Positions 1 to 8,321 are shown, counted from the first letter of the stretch. The stretch: DNA of 12,308 bases from Akkermansiaceae bacterium UBA3385 (GCA_002358905.1 DEPT01000041.1:1-12308); one strand, 5' to 3'. A program made the numbers and translations. Notes: generated by a model not told the origin, from the letters alone.

Positions 1-3000
1 CCGCCACTGCGGCATACGCAGACACTGGCTGGGAGGGCAACACATTCTACGTTGGCGGTGACCAGGCGGGGCACCTGGACAACAGCATTAACACTGGCTA
101 TTCTGTCACCCCGGATGACGAGGAGACCCCTGATGTAGACGAACGTGTCACCACCATCGAAGTAGTGGACGCAACCGGAAAAACCGGTACACTGAAGCTG
201 TGGGCCGATGACCGTGATTCAAACTACGCTCCTACGAACGCTCTTATCCAAGAGCTGAATGTGGCAACCGACACGACCATAGAAGTAGGCACCAACAGCT
301 GGGGGAATGATCGTATTTTCGATAAGCTGACGATTGACCAGATCAGCGTAACGGATGGCGGCACCACAAATCTGAACATCCAGCACGCCGGACACAAGGT
401 AGTAATCGATGAAATCAATGGCACTGTCAACGAAGTCACCGCCACGGGTGAAGTGACCCTGACTGGTTCCTCCACCACCATCGCCGGCAAGCTCTACTCC
501 AACGGTGGCAACATTACCCTGGGCAATGGCACTGATGCCGGCATGACCACGGTGAACCGCGTTGAAGTGGGCGACAATATTAACAATGGCAGCAGTTCGC
601 TCAACATCGAAAGCGGGCACACCCTCAAGGTGACTGGTAGCACAAACGGAGGCGACTACAAGACCAACAGCATCCAGGTGAGCGAGTGGAATCACACTAC
701 CACCATGAATGTGAAAGGCACAGTGTTGGCAGAAAATGCCGCCGTGCTCACAGGCGACAAGGCAGCCATTATCAATGTTGAAAACGGCGGCACCCTTGCC
801 ACCAAGGGGCTTGCCCGCGCCAAAACCGGAAAAACAGGTGCCTCAACCCTGAACCTGAAGGAAGGCGGCAAGCTGGTGCTGGGTGACATGGGCATCAACT
901 TCGGAGGCCAGCTCAGCTCCGACATCTCCGGCGGCACCATCGGCATCGCAGCAGAGAGCGTCACTATTTCCGAAGCTCTGAACATCACCGGCAACCTGGC
1001 TGTTGATACCACGCAGTATGCCTATGGTGAAACGGGGCTGACCCAGGGAACAACCGGCGGCAGGCTGATTCTGAGTGGAAATCTGACCGGCAACGGCAGC
1101 ATCAGCGCCACAGGTGCCGGCACCCTGGAACTGGGTGCCATTGACAGCAGCGTCAGCATTTCTGCCGGCAGCGCCAGCACCATTTTCACCGGCACCCTCT
1201 CCATGGCAGAAGGTGCTGTGTTCACAGCAAATGGTGGCAGCTATACTCTGAGTACTGCAGACCTCGCTAATTTCAGCGTAGGTTCCTCAAGCTTGCTCGT
1301 TGACAGCGAAGGTAATTCTGCCACAAACGGTTTTGCCTCCGGCGGCAAGGCTGTTATCAGCGGTGGTACCATCACCGGTGAATTCACGGTGGAATATGAT
1401 GGCGTATCATACACCATCAACGATGCGAATCGTACATTCGGCCCGGCCGATTCCATCGACCTGGGTACATGGTACATCACCTCCGGCAGCTCCACCCTGA
1501 GCGAAGTATACGCCCAGAGCGCCAGTGCCAGCATCTCTGCCGCCGCCGGCACCACGCTGAACGTGGACACAGCCCTGGCTGAAGGCGCCGGTATTGAGCT
1601 CACCGGCAATGCCCAGCTCAATATCTCAGCAAACCAGAGCATCTCCGCCGGCAAGGTTGCCACCAATGGTCACACCGTTGGCCTGAACGGCTCCGGCACC
1701 TACACCATCAACAGCGGCAATGCCACAGCAGTCAGCATTGCCGACACCTGGACCGGCACAGTCGAACTCTTCGGCCAATCCAACGCCGGTCTTGATCTGA
1801 CAAACTATGGCCGCAGCGGTTCCACCATCAGCATCAAGGAATACACCGGCTATTTTGTCAATGACCAAAACGCCACTAAGAACATCGATGCCAACCTGGT
1901 GCTGACCAACACGACCCTGGCTGCCGTAGAGCTGACCAACGGCTACAGCGGCTGCACCTATAAGTTCAACGGCAGCATCAGCGGCGGAGGTAACTTCATC
2001 ATCAACAAGAACCTGAATGGCGGCAAGATGACCCTCAACTTTGCCGGCGATACCAGCAACTGGACCGGAAACATGGAGGTAATCTCAGGTGAGCACAATG
2101 TTAAGTTCACCAACACAGCCACCATCGCCAACGCCAATATCCGCACCCGCAAGGAGGACGGCGCCACGATGAACCTTACAATCGCCCACGATTCTGCAGC
2201 TGTCACGGTGAACAGTACCATTACACAAGAGGCTGGCGCAGTGAAGCTCACGGCGAATGCCACGGAAGGTGTAACCTTCAAGAAGGGCGTGACTGTTTCC
2301 AGCACCACGCTGGGTGCAGGCACCACTGCCACCTTCGAGGCTGCTTCCGACCTGGGCAATCTGAGCCTGGGTGCAGGAGCCTCTGTCACCGCTACGAGCG
2401 ACCTGACACTGGGCGCCCTGACTCTGGACCTGCAGAGCTATACGACCGACTTCACCAACACGCACACCCTTGTATCCACTACAGGAACCCTGAACTTCAC
2501 AGGTGACCTCAGCAGCTACCAGGGTGTCATGGTGGGTGAATATACGGCCACTGTGGAGCGCACCGGCAGCAGTATTCTGCTCACCTTTGCATCCCAGCCC
2601 TCGGAGCCGGATAGCTTCATCGTGACCGGGGCCTCCGGCTGCGTAGACGGCATGCTGACTCTGGATGTGGCAGCAGACCTGATGAATTATGACTTCACGA
2701 ACGATGGCGCCATTGTCATTCCCGGCATCAGCGATTCCATCATGAAGGACATTCTGGGCCTTGCCAACCTGCCGGAAGACGGCATGGTAGGTATCACCCT
2801 GCAGGGTACGGATGGTGGCACGCTTTCTGCCACTGCTGACCAGCAGATTGGTTTCCTGGGCAAGGATGGCGTGAGCGTATACTTCGGTGAGAATGTAGGC
2901 TCCGGCTGGCAGTACCAAGTGAACTACATCCCTGAGCCGACAACGGCCACGCTGAGCCTGCTGGCTTTGGCCGGTCTGGCCGCACGCCGCCGCCGCAAGG

Positions 3001-3005
3001 CCTGA
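1..3005 (+). CDS. PEP-CTERM sorted exported beta-repeat protein, 5' end missing
   Basis: The reading frame whose first complete codon begins at base 3 has no stop up to the TGA at 3003-3005, so 1000 residues are visible and the true start lies left of the window. The GTG at 165 is only an internal codon. The sequence is rich in Gly, Thr, Ser, Asn and Ala, with recurring short stretches such as GGRLILSGNLTGNGS and SATGAGTLELGA. These resemble autotransporter passenger and parallel beta-helix repeats. No C-terminal beta-barrel follows. Instead the last 24 codons (2931-3002) carry a PEP motif, a hydrophobic stretch and a terminal RRRRKA. This is the PEP-CTERM layout recognised by exosortases in Gram-negative bacteria, so I infer export and surface or matrix attachment. 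The first visible residues, ATAAYA then DTGW, could be the end of a signal peptide with an AxA cleavage site, in which case nearly the whole mature protein is present. The substrate or ligand is unknown. The family call is confident, the role is not. Confidence 0.9.
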   Translation, partial: ATAAYADTGWEGNTFYVGGDQAGHLDNSINTGYSVTPDDEETPDVDERVTTIEVVDATGKTGTLKLWADDRDSNYAPTNALIQELNVATDTTIEVGTNSWGNDRIFDKLTIDQISVTDGGTTNLNIQHAGHKVVIDEINGTVNEVTATGEVTLTGSSTTIAGKLYSNGGNITLGNGTDAGMTTVNRVEVGDNINNGSSSLNIESGHTLKVTGSTNGGDYKTNSIQVSEWNHTTTMNVKGTVLAENAAVLTGDKAAIINVENGGTLATKGLARAKTGKTGASTLNLKEGGKLVLGDMGINFGGQLSSDISGGTIGIAAESVTISEALNITGNLAVDTTQYAYGETGLTQGTTGGRLILSGNLTGNGSISATGAGTLELGAIDSSVSISAGSASTIFTGTLSMAEGAVFTANGGSYTLSTADLANFSVGSSSLLVDSEGNSATNGFASGGKAVISGGTITGEFTVEYDGVSYTINDANRTFGPADSIDLGTWYITSGSSTLSEVYAQSASASISAAAGTTLNVDTALAEGAGIELTGNAQLNISANQSISAGKVATNGHTVGLNGSGTYTINSGNATAVSIADTWTGTVELFGQSNAGLDLTNYGRSGSTISIKEYTGYFVNDQNATKNIDANLVLTNTTLAAVELTNGYSGCTYKFNGSISGGGNFIINKNLNGGKMTLNFAGDTSNWTGNMEVISGEHNVKFTNTATIANANIRTRKEDGATMNLTIAHDSAAVTVNSTITQEAGAVKLTANATEGVTFKKGVTVSSTTLGAGTTATFEAASDLGNLSLGAGASVTATSDLTLGALTLDLQSYTTDFTNTHTLVSTTGTLNFTGDLSSYQGVMVGEYTATVERTGSSILLTFASQPSEPDSFIVTGASGCVDGMLTLDVAADLMNYDFTNDGAIVIPGISDSIMKDILGLANLPEDGMVGITLQGTDGGTLSATADQQIGFLGKDGVSVYFGENVGSGWQYQVNYIPEPTTATLSLLALAGLAARRRRKA

Positions 3006-3029
3006 TTAGTGATTAATCCATAAACCTTC

Positions 3030-3065
3030 CTGCCCGGCCCGGATTTCCCGGCCGGGCAGTTTTTT
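3030..3065 (+). terminator. Rho-independent terminator of the PEP-CTERM gene
   Basis: A 10-bp GC-rich perfect stem (CTGCCCGGCC at 3030-3039 with GGCCGGGCAG at 3050-3059) encloses a 10-nt loop and is followed at once by six T (3060-3065). It lies 24 nt after the stop codon and separates this gene from dnaB. Confidence 0.93.
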
Positions 3066-3171
3066 GCTGCAACCTCCCCCCCAAAAGAAATACGCCCGGG
3101 GCGCCGCACATTGAACCGAGAGCAGTTCTGGGGAGAGCACGTGCATATTCTGCTCCGGGACAGGCGCGGTT

Positions 3172-3200
3172 TTAACTTGCCAAACGGCAGCGGATTTAGT
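3172..3200 (+). promoter_or_regulatory. Possible sigma70-like promoter for dnaB
   Basis: TTAACT (3172-3177, 4 of 6 to TTGACA) is followed after 17 nt by TTTAGT (3195-3200, 4 of 6 to TATAAT). Transcription would begin near 3207, giving a leader of about 16 nt before the ATG at 3223. The rest of the 3066-3222 gap shows no open frame of note and no clear ribosome site. Both hexamers are weak, so this is only a candidate, placed here because the strong terminator upstream means dnaB needs its own promoter. Confidence 0.25.
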
Positions 3201-3222
3201 ACCATGCAGCAACCACTTCATC

Positions 3223-4662
3223 ATGAGCAAGGATACATACGACAAGCCCGACCTGAAAGCCGGTGCACCCGCGCACAGCGGAGCCGGCGTGGTTATGCCG
3301 CAGGCCCCGAATATCGAGAAAAGCTTGCTGGCCATGATGACCATTGACCCGACCAACATCGTGTCCCAATGTGTTTCCAAGGGCATGACGGGCGACTATT
3401 TCTATATCCCGGCGCACCGTATCCTGTGGGAAATCTTCCGCGACCGCTACGACAAGGGAATCCCGATTGATGTGACCTCCGTCATGCAGCAGCTGGCGGA
3501 TAAAAAGCAATTGGAAGCCGTGGGTGGCCCCTCCGGATTGACGGATGTATTCTCCTACGCCACAAACACGGCCCTATTCAACCTGCACTTTGAAACGCTG
3601 AAAGAGAAATTCATCCGCCGCAGCATCATTCTGACCGCCAACCAGGCCAGCGAATCGGCCTACACCAGCGAGGCAGAGGTGGATGCCCTGCTGGATGAAA
3701 CGGAACAGGCAGTGCTCAAAATACGCCAGAGCACGGATAAAGGTGGCGAATGGAAACTGAGCGCCGACATTGCCGCCGCGGTGAACAACATGGAGCGCAT
3801 GATGAGCAGCAAGGGTGAGGTGCTGGGGCTCACCACCGGGTATCCGCGCCTGGACAGCATGATTAACGGCCTGAAAGGCGGCGAACTCTTCATCATCGCC
3901 GCTCGTCCCTCCATGGGTAAGACTTCGTTCCTGCTCAATATCATGGAGCACCTGGCGCTGAACGTGAAGAAACCCATTCTCATCTTCTCCTGCGAAATGC
4001 CCAGTGTGCAGCTGGTGGAGCGTCTGCTTTACGCCCGCAGCGGCGTGAGCAAGCAGCTGCTTCTTTCCAAGCAGAACAGCATGGCAAAGGAGGACCTCAA
4101 GCGCCTTACCTACGCCATCAACGAACTGCGCAGCAGCAAGATTGTGATTGATGACACCGCTGCCATCTCCATTGCAGAGCTGCGCGCCAAGGCTCGCCGC
4201 GTGATGCGTGACCACCCGGATCTCTGCTGCATCGGCATTGACTACCTGCAGCTCATGCGCTCCCACACCAAGCAGGCCCAGAACAGCCGCGAACGTGAAA
4301 TTGCAGAAATTTCCGGTGGGCTCAAGAGCCTGGCCAAGGAGCTCAACCTGCCGATTCTGGCGCTGGCCCAGCTGAACCGTGGCCCGGAAAACCGCCCCGG
4401 CAAAAACAAGGGCGTGCCCATGATGAGTGACCTTCGTGAATCCGGTGCCATTGAACAGGACGCCGACATGATTGGTCTGCTTTACCGCATGGCCTACTAT
4501 GCAGAGGACGATGAGGAACGCGAAACTGTGGGATCCGATGCCAACCTTTCCCTTTCCAAGAACCGTAACGGTCCTACGGGCGATATTCCGCTGACATTCA
4601 TACCAGAGCTGATGCGATTCACCCCGCGCATACCCCGCCCCGAGGAGGAAGAGGAAGGTTAA
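3223..4662 (+). CDS. dnaB: Replicative DNA helicase DnaB
   Basis: The 479-residue length is typical of DnaB, the hexameric ATP-driven helicase that unwinds the replication fork and recruits primase. The N-terminal helical domain spans about residues 30-130 (opening PQAPNIEKSLLAMM), a linker follows, and the RecA-like motor runs from about 200 to 468. Visible motor motifs are Walker A ARPSMGKTS (227-235), the catalytic-Glu motif SCEM with E258, Walker B IGIDYLQLM (337-345, D340), SDLRESGAIEQDAD (402-415), and the arginine-finger segment KNRNGPTG (446-453). The ATG at 3223 is used because the N-terminal extension is short and no better in-frame start exists. No clear Shine-Dalgarno precedes it. 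The protein ends in PRPEEEEEG, an acidic tail whose purine-rich codons also provide the ribosome site for the next gene. No intein or other insertion interrupts the motor domain. Confidence 0.97.
   Translation: MSKDTYDKPDLKAGAPAHSGAGVVMPQAPNIEKSLLAMMTIDPTNIVSQCVSKGMTGDYFYIPAHRILWEIFRDRYDKGIPIDVTSVMQQLADKKQLEAVGGPSGLTDVFSYATNTALFNLHFETLKEKFIRRSIILTANQASESAYTSEAEVDALLDETEQAVLKIRQSTDKGGEWKLSADIAAAVNNMERMMSSKGEVLGLTTGYPRLDSMINGLKGGELFIIAARPSMGKTSFLLNIMEHLALNVKKPILIFSCEMPSVQLVERLLYARSGVSKQLLLSKQNSMAKEDLKRLTYAINELRSSKIVIDDTAAISIAELRAKARRVMRDHPDLCCIGIDYLQLMRSHTKQAQNSREREIAEISGGLKSLAKELNLPILALAQLNRGPENRPGKNKGVPMMSDLRESGAIEQDADMIGLLYRMAYYAEDDEERETVGSDANLSLSKNRNGPTGDIPLTFIPELMRFTPRIPRPEEEEEG
4651..4658 (+). 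promoter_or_regulatory. Ribosome binding site of the amidase inside the dnaB tail
   Basis: GAGGAAGG within the poly-Glu codons at the end of dnaB sits 10 nt before the ATG at 4669. It fits an SD-like site and supports that start. Its position implies that translation of dnaB and the amidase gene may be coupled. Confidence 0.5.
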
Positions 4663-4668
4663 ACCGGC

Positions 4669-5571
4669 ATGTCTCGTTCCTGCACAGCCCTACTGCTCTG
4701 CCTGCTGGCCATGGTGCTGGCAGCGTGCCAGCAGTTCCCCGGCCCGCCCACAACCGCGGTGGTGCTGGATATCGGCCACACCGAGGAACACCCCGGTGCC
4801 CGCACCCCCGGCAAGGTGCACGGGAAGCGCTTCTCCGAGTTTGAATTCTGGTACGAGCACGCCTACTATACCAAGAAGGTGATTGAGGAAGCCGGCTACC
4901 CCTGCGTGGTTTGTACCCGCGGATATAAACCGGATGCCGAGCCATACGATGAGTGGGCAGAGCGGGCCGATGTGCAGCACCTGCGCAAAAGCGAAAAGCC
5001 AGGCCGCCGCTACCCCTCACGGTATTATCCGGACCGCGTGGCAGCCGGCATCATCAGCGCAGATTATGCCGTATACCGCCACGCCCCGGCAGCTGTGTTC
5101 CTGCACCACAACAGCACCGCAAACGGCTGGCGCAAGAACAACCAGAAATCCATCATCCTGACCAACCGGCACAATGGCGCCCCACTGGCACAAGCCATTG
5201 CAGACTCACTCAACTCCCGCTGCCTGAACAATGGTATGCCGAACAAGGGCCAATCCTGCCGGGTGCAGACACGCTTTGTCGATGCCTCCCGCGGCGGTGG
5301 CTGGCTCAATGTATGCGATGACGCCGGAATCCCCGCAGCCATCATCGAAGCCGCCTTCCTGAACAACAGACAGCACGCGGAATACCTGGCCAACAGCGAT
5401 AACGCCCGCCGCTACGCAGAGGCTGTGGGACACGGTGTGGTGCATTTCCTGCGTACGCAAAGCGGCACCGTGCACCGCCGCCGCAATGTAGACGAACCGG
5501 ATGAAGGTTCCTTCGGCTACGCCCGTGAATCACGCAGCCAGGATGTCCCCGGAGCTAAGCACCTGTTGTAA
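4669..5571 (+). CDS. Lipoprotein N-acetylmuramoyl-L-alanine amidase (Amidase_3 type)
   Basis: The 300-residue protein starts with a lipoprotein signal peptide, with lipobox LAAC and lipidated Cys20. It then has a zinc amidase fold of the AmiA/AmiC/CwlV kind, which cuts the amide bond between N-acetylmuramic acid and the stem peptide of peptidoglycan. Recognisable elements are VVLDIGHTEEHPGA with zinc ligand H37, the EFEFWYEHA helix with a probable ligand E57 (or E59), TR at 83-84, FLHHNST with ligand H146, and AAIIEAAFLNN with the likely catalytic E227. The segment between TR and FLHHN is longer and more basic than usual. There is no SPOR, LysM or AMIN domain; the C terminus is a short polar, basic tail. 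Gln follows the lipidated Cys, which by the enterobacterial rule would favour the outer membrane. The start lies 6 nt after dnaB, so the two are probably cotranscribed. The stop is 9 bp from the convergent minus-strand gene, with no terminator visible. Confident for the family, unsure of the exact site of action. Confidence 0.9.
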   Translation: MSRSCTALLLCLLAMVLAACQQFPGPPTTAVVLDIGHTEEHPGARTPGKVHGKRFSEFEFWYEHAYYTKKVIEEAGYPCVVCTRGYKPDAEPYDEWAERADVQHLRKSEKPGRRYPSRYYPDRVAAGIISADYAVYRHAPAAVFLHHNSTANGWRKNNQKSIILTNRHNGAPLAQAIADSLNSRCLNNGMPNKGQSCRVQTRFVDASRGGGWLNVCDDAGIPAAIIEAAFLNNRQHAEYLANSDNARRYAEAVGHGVVHFLRTQSGTVHRRRNVDEPDEGSFGYARESRSQDVPGAKHLL

Positions 5572-5580
5572 AGGCCGGGC

Positions 5581-6201
5581 TTACTCTTTCTCCGGCATGG
5601 AAATGATACGGGGCGCAACATCTGCCAGCGTGCGCAGTGGAGACGAGGACAGCCAGGCGCACAGCAGCTTGCACACAGCGCTCACCACAAGCAACCCCGG
5701 CACATCGCAGCAGAAAGCCAGAAGCAGCAGCACCGGCACCGCCACTATCCGGGCCTGAAGCTGCCAGGGGGCTGCAGCCATCCGGAAGATATTGAGCACC
5801 GAGCTTATCACCAGAATCCCGCCGAGAATGAGCGGCAATTCATTCTGCCGGTACAACAGAAGCTGCCCTGTCACCAGAGTATACCCCCAGCAAACCGGAA
5901 AGAGCGGCGCCAGGGCAGCACCAACCCGCACCAGCCAGCGGGTCAACCCAATTCCCTGCTCTGCCAGCAGAACCGTGTGACACCAGGCCATCAGCGCCAC
6001 GATGAACGCCAGCCCCAGAGCGTACAATCCGCCGGAAGCCATGCCGCAGCAAATCCCGGCCAGCGGCATGCGCAAAGGCAGCAGTACCAACTCTGCCAAA
6101 GCCAGCAGAGCACACCCCCAGAGCGTATACTGCGCCAGAGTCGCGCCCCTGCCCACAACTCGTTTCACCAGGGGGAGAATATGATATTCAACCTTCTGCA
6201 T
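5581..6201 (-). CDS. Polytopic membrane protein of unknown function, third gene after prfA-prmC
   Basis: The 206-residue product is strongly hydrophobic and not one I recognise. Hydrophobic segments lie at about 24-42, 47-80 (long enough for one or two spans), 93-112, 122-140 and 152-183, giving roughly five or six membrane spans. Short charged ends (MQKVEYH and ISMPEKE) and basic turns near R86-R92 and R140-R151 separate them. No catalytic or transport motif is apparent. The ATG (6199-6201) lies inside prmC and overlaps its last 14 nt in another frame, so translation of the two is probably coupled. The gene ends 9 bp from the convergent amidase gene. The link to release-factor genes may only be positional. 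A small inner-membrane protein of a lineage-specific family is the safest description. Confidence 0.75.
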   Translation of the reverse strand: MQKVEYHILPLVKRVVGRGATLAQYTLWGCALLALAELVLLPLRMPLAGICCGMASGGLYALGLAFIVALMAWCHTVLLAEQGIGLTRWLVRVGAALAPLFPVCWGYTLVTGQLLLYRQNELPLILGGILVISSVLNIFRMAAAPWQLQARIVAVPVLLLLAFCCDVPGLLVVSAVCKLLCAWLSSSPLRTLADVAPRIISMPEKE

Positions 6202-7096
6202 CCTGCCGGGGTGTTTCTATTGATTCAACAGGGGCAAATCCCATAGGGAAACGGGGTTTGCCACTCATATCCGTAAGCACGCGGCACTGGGTATAGCCCA
6301 GCTCCACCATCAGCTCGCGCGTGGCAGCCCCCTGGTCGTGCCCCACTTCCAGCATCACCAGTGCCCGCGGCGCAAGGTGTGGCAGCGCATCCTTCAGAAA
6401 ACGGCGCACCACATCCAGGCCGTCCGGTCCGCCATACAAAGCCGTTGCCGGGTCATGCTGCACCTCCACCGCCACCTCCTCACCTTCCGGTACGTATGGG
6501 AGATTCGCCAGGACCACATCGAAGCGCCCCTCCGGCGGCTGCACAGCCCCCTCCACAGGCGAATCCCAGGCAGAAAACAAATCACTGCGGTAAGTTTTCA
6601 CTCGTGCACCCAGCGCCGTGGCATTCTCCAGAGTCAGGGAAAGCGCGGCCTCAGAAATATCAGCCATCACCACCTCCGGGGTCTGGCGGGCAAGCTCCAG
6701 TGCCAGGGTAATGCCGATAATACCGCTGCCACAGCCCATATCCAACACACGCATACCTGCGCGGCGCGGTGCCATCTGCAGGGCAAACTCCACCAGCTCT
6801 TCAGTCTCCGGGCGGGGGATGAGGGCGCGGGCATCCGTCCGGAACTCCCGGCGGTAAAACTCCGTGCTGCCCAGCAGATGCTGCAGCGGCACCCCCTGCC
6901 CACGCTGCTTCAGCAGCTCACGGAGCGGTGCAAGCTTATCCTCCGGCAGCGGGTCCTCATAATGCAGGTACAACCATGTCTTGTTGCACCCCAGCACATG
7001 CACCAGCAGACTCTGCATGGAATGCCGTGCACCCTCCACCCCGCGGGATTCGAGATACGCGGTACCGCTGCTCAATACCTCCTGAATCGTCTTCAT
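6188..7096 (-). CDS. prmC: Peptide chain release factor N5-glutamine methyltransferase PrmC
   Basis: PrmC uses S-adenosylmethionine to methylate the glutamine of the GGQ motif in release factors RF1 and RF2, which raises the efficiency of peptide release. The 302-residue protein has the normal length. An N-terminal helical release-factor-binding domain (about 1-85) is followed by the signature LIPRPETEELVE (92-103), the SAM-binding loop VLDMGCGSGIIGI (117-129), and acidic D146 at the end of the next strand. The substrate-binding motif IV reads ANLPYVP (197-203), where PrmC usually has NPPY; the Leu in place of the first Pro is the one departure. DPATALYGGPDGLD (215-228) is also typical of PrmC. 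The start at 7096 lies 12 nt after prfA, the gene for its substrate, in the classic prfA-prmC order. Its end overlaps the next gene by 14 nt. Confidence 0.95.
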   Translation of the reverse strand: MKTIQEVLSSGTAYLESRGVEGARHSMQSLLVHVLGCNKTWLYLHYEDPLPEDKLAPLRELLKQRGQGVPLQHLLGSTEFYRREFRTDARALIPRPETEELVEFALQMAPRRAGMRVLDMGCGSGIIGITLALELARQTPEVVMADISEAALSLTLENATALGARVKTYRSDLFSAWDSPVEGAVQPPEGRFDVVLANLPYVPEGEEVAVEVQHDPATALYGGPDGLDVVRRFLKDALPHLAPRALVMLEVGHDQGAATRELMVELGYTQCRVLTDMSGKPRFPMGFAPVESIETPRQDAEG

Positions 7097-7108
7097 GATG
7101 CCAACTGC

Positions 7109-8182
7109 TCACTTGAGTTCATCCATGCGCTCCTCCATCTCCACATGCTGCATGCGGGAAATAACCTCATCCAGCGCGCCGGTGGTCAGCACAATATCCA
7201 GATTGTAGGCAGTGTAGCCTATGCGGTGATCCGTGAAACGGTTCTGCGGGAAATTATAGGTGCGAATCTTCTCCTCACGACCACCGCTGCCGATAAGGGC
7301 ACGACGCTGGGCAGAGTATGATTCCTGAGCCTCGCGCTGTTTCATTTCGAACAGGCGGGCACGCAGAATCCGCATACCTGTTTCCTTGTTCTTGAGCTGG
7401 GAGCGTTCATTCTCACAACGCACCATAATACCCGTGGGCAAGTGGAAAATCTGCACAGCAGACTCCGTGCGGTTCACATGCTGACCACCTGCACCGCCGG
7501 CGCGGCAGGTTTCAATGCGCAAATCCTCCGGGCGTATTTCCACATCCACCTCCTCAGCCTCCGGCAACACCGCCACCGTAGCCGTGCTGGTGTGAATACG
7601 GCCCTGAGTCTCCGTAGCAGGCACACGCTGCACGCGGTGCACGCCGCTCTCATACTTGAGGAACCGGAACACCTCCTCGCCGGAAATACGAGCCGTCACC
7701 TCCTTGAATCCACCAATATCATTCGGGCTGGCATCCAGCACCTCCACACGCCAGCCACGGCTTTCGGCATAGCGCTGGTACATCCCCAGCAAATCTGCTG
7801 CAAAAAGCGCGGCCTCATCGCCACCTGTACCCGCGCGGATTTCCACCAGCGCATCACGGTCCTCCGTAGCATCACGCGGCAGCAGACTGTACTGAATCTG
7901 CTCCGTCAGCTTCTCCACCTTCGGCTCCAGCTCCTCCAGCTCTGCAGCGGCCAGTTCAGCCATCTCCGCATCACCCGATGACGCAAGTTCGCGGTTCTCC
8001 TCAATCTGCTGCAGACACTCCTGCAGCGTAGACCAATCCCGCAGCAGTTCCTGCGTGCGCCGATGCTCCCGCATCAGTTCTCCCGCTCGCTGGCGGTCCT
8101 GAAACAATGCAGGGTCAGCTATCTGCACCTCCAGCTCAGCCAGGCGCTCGCGTCTTTTCTCTATGAGGGGGGCGTAATCCAT
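7109..8182 (-). CDS. prfA: Peptide chain release factor 1
   Basis: RF1 recognises UAA and UAG in the ribosomal A site and triggers hydrolysis of peptidyl-tRNA. At 357 residues it has the standard length. Domain 1 is the charged helical N terminus (1-100). The segment EIRAGTGGDEAALFAADLL (114-132) is typical of class I release factors. The stop-codon tripeptide is PAT (188-190), which marks RF1 rather than the SPF of RF2. The catalytic loop AGGAGGQHVNRTES has GGQ at 232-234, the target of PrmC. No in-frame programmed frameshift is present, as expected for RF1. The ATG at 8182 gives the usual N terminus, but it has no Shine-Dalgarno site and a candidate promoter lies only 12 nt upstream. This is the first gene of a three-gene operon with prmC and the membrane protein. 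Confidence 0.97.
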   Translation of the reverse strand: MDYAPLIEKRRERLAELEVQIADPALFQDRQRAGELMREHRRTQELLRDWSTLQECLQQIEENRELASSGDAEMAELAAAELEELEPKVEKLTEQIQYSLLPRDATEDRDALVEIRAGTGGDEAALFAADLLGMYQRYAESRGWRVEVLDASPNDIGGFKEVTARISGEEVFRFLKYESGVHRVQRVPATETQGRIHTSTATVAVLPEAEEVDVEIRPEDLRIETCRAGGAGGQHVNRTESAVQIFHLPTGIMVRCENERSQLKNKETGMRILRARLFEMKQREAQESYSAQRRALIGSGGREEKIRTYNFPQNRFTDHRIGYTAYNLDIVLTTGALDEVISRMQHVEMEERMDELK

Positions 8183-8194
8183 ACGTACGTGCCC

Positions 8195-8223
8195 ATTCTA
8201 GCCTACTCCCCAGACCCACGCAA
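8195..8223 (-). promoter_or_regulatory. Candidate prfA operon promoter
   Basis: Read on the minus strand, TTGCGT (8223-8218) is followed by a 17-nt spacer and TAGAAT (8200-8195), the latter 5 of 6 to TATAAT. Predicted initiation is near 8188, leaving a leader of only about 5 nt before the ATG at 8182. The -35 is weak (3 of 6), so confidence is moderate. Confidence 0.4.
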
Positions 8224-8257
8224 GCGCAATCTGTGCTAAGTAATACATAATTTAGGC

Positions 8258-8286
8258 TTGCCACGCATCCTCTCCTGTGGTAAAAA
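8258..8286 (+). promoter_or_regulatory. Candidate promoter of tRNA-Gln
   Basis: TTGCCA (8258-8263, 5 of 6 to TTGACA), a 17-nt spacer, and TAAAAA (8281-8286, 4 of 6 to TATAAT) give a good sigma70-like arrangement. Initiation near 8293 would leave a 5' leader of about 29 nt for RNase P to remove. Confidence 0.5.
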
Positions 8287-8321
8287 GCTTCCCGCAGTCC
8301 ACGCTGACTGCAACACTGCGT

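Noticed and set aside
2085..2918. 277-codon minus-strand open frame inside the PEP-CTERM gene
   Set aside because: It is antisense to a clear coding frame, has low-complexity composition and no recognisable motif.
165..3005. GTG at 165 as the start of the PEP-CTERM protein
   Set aside because: The frame is open from base 3 without a stop and the upstream residues have the same composition, so 165 is an internal codon.
6338..7321. 327-codon plus-strand open frame across prmC and prfA
   Set aside because: It is antisense to two firmly identified genes. The His/Gln/Leu-rich product is typical of a shadow frame.
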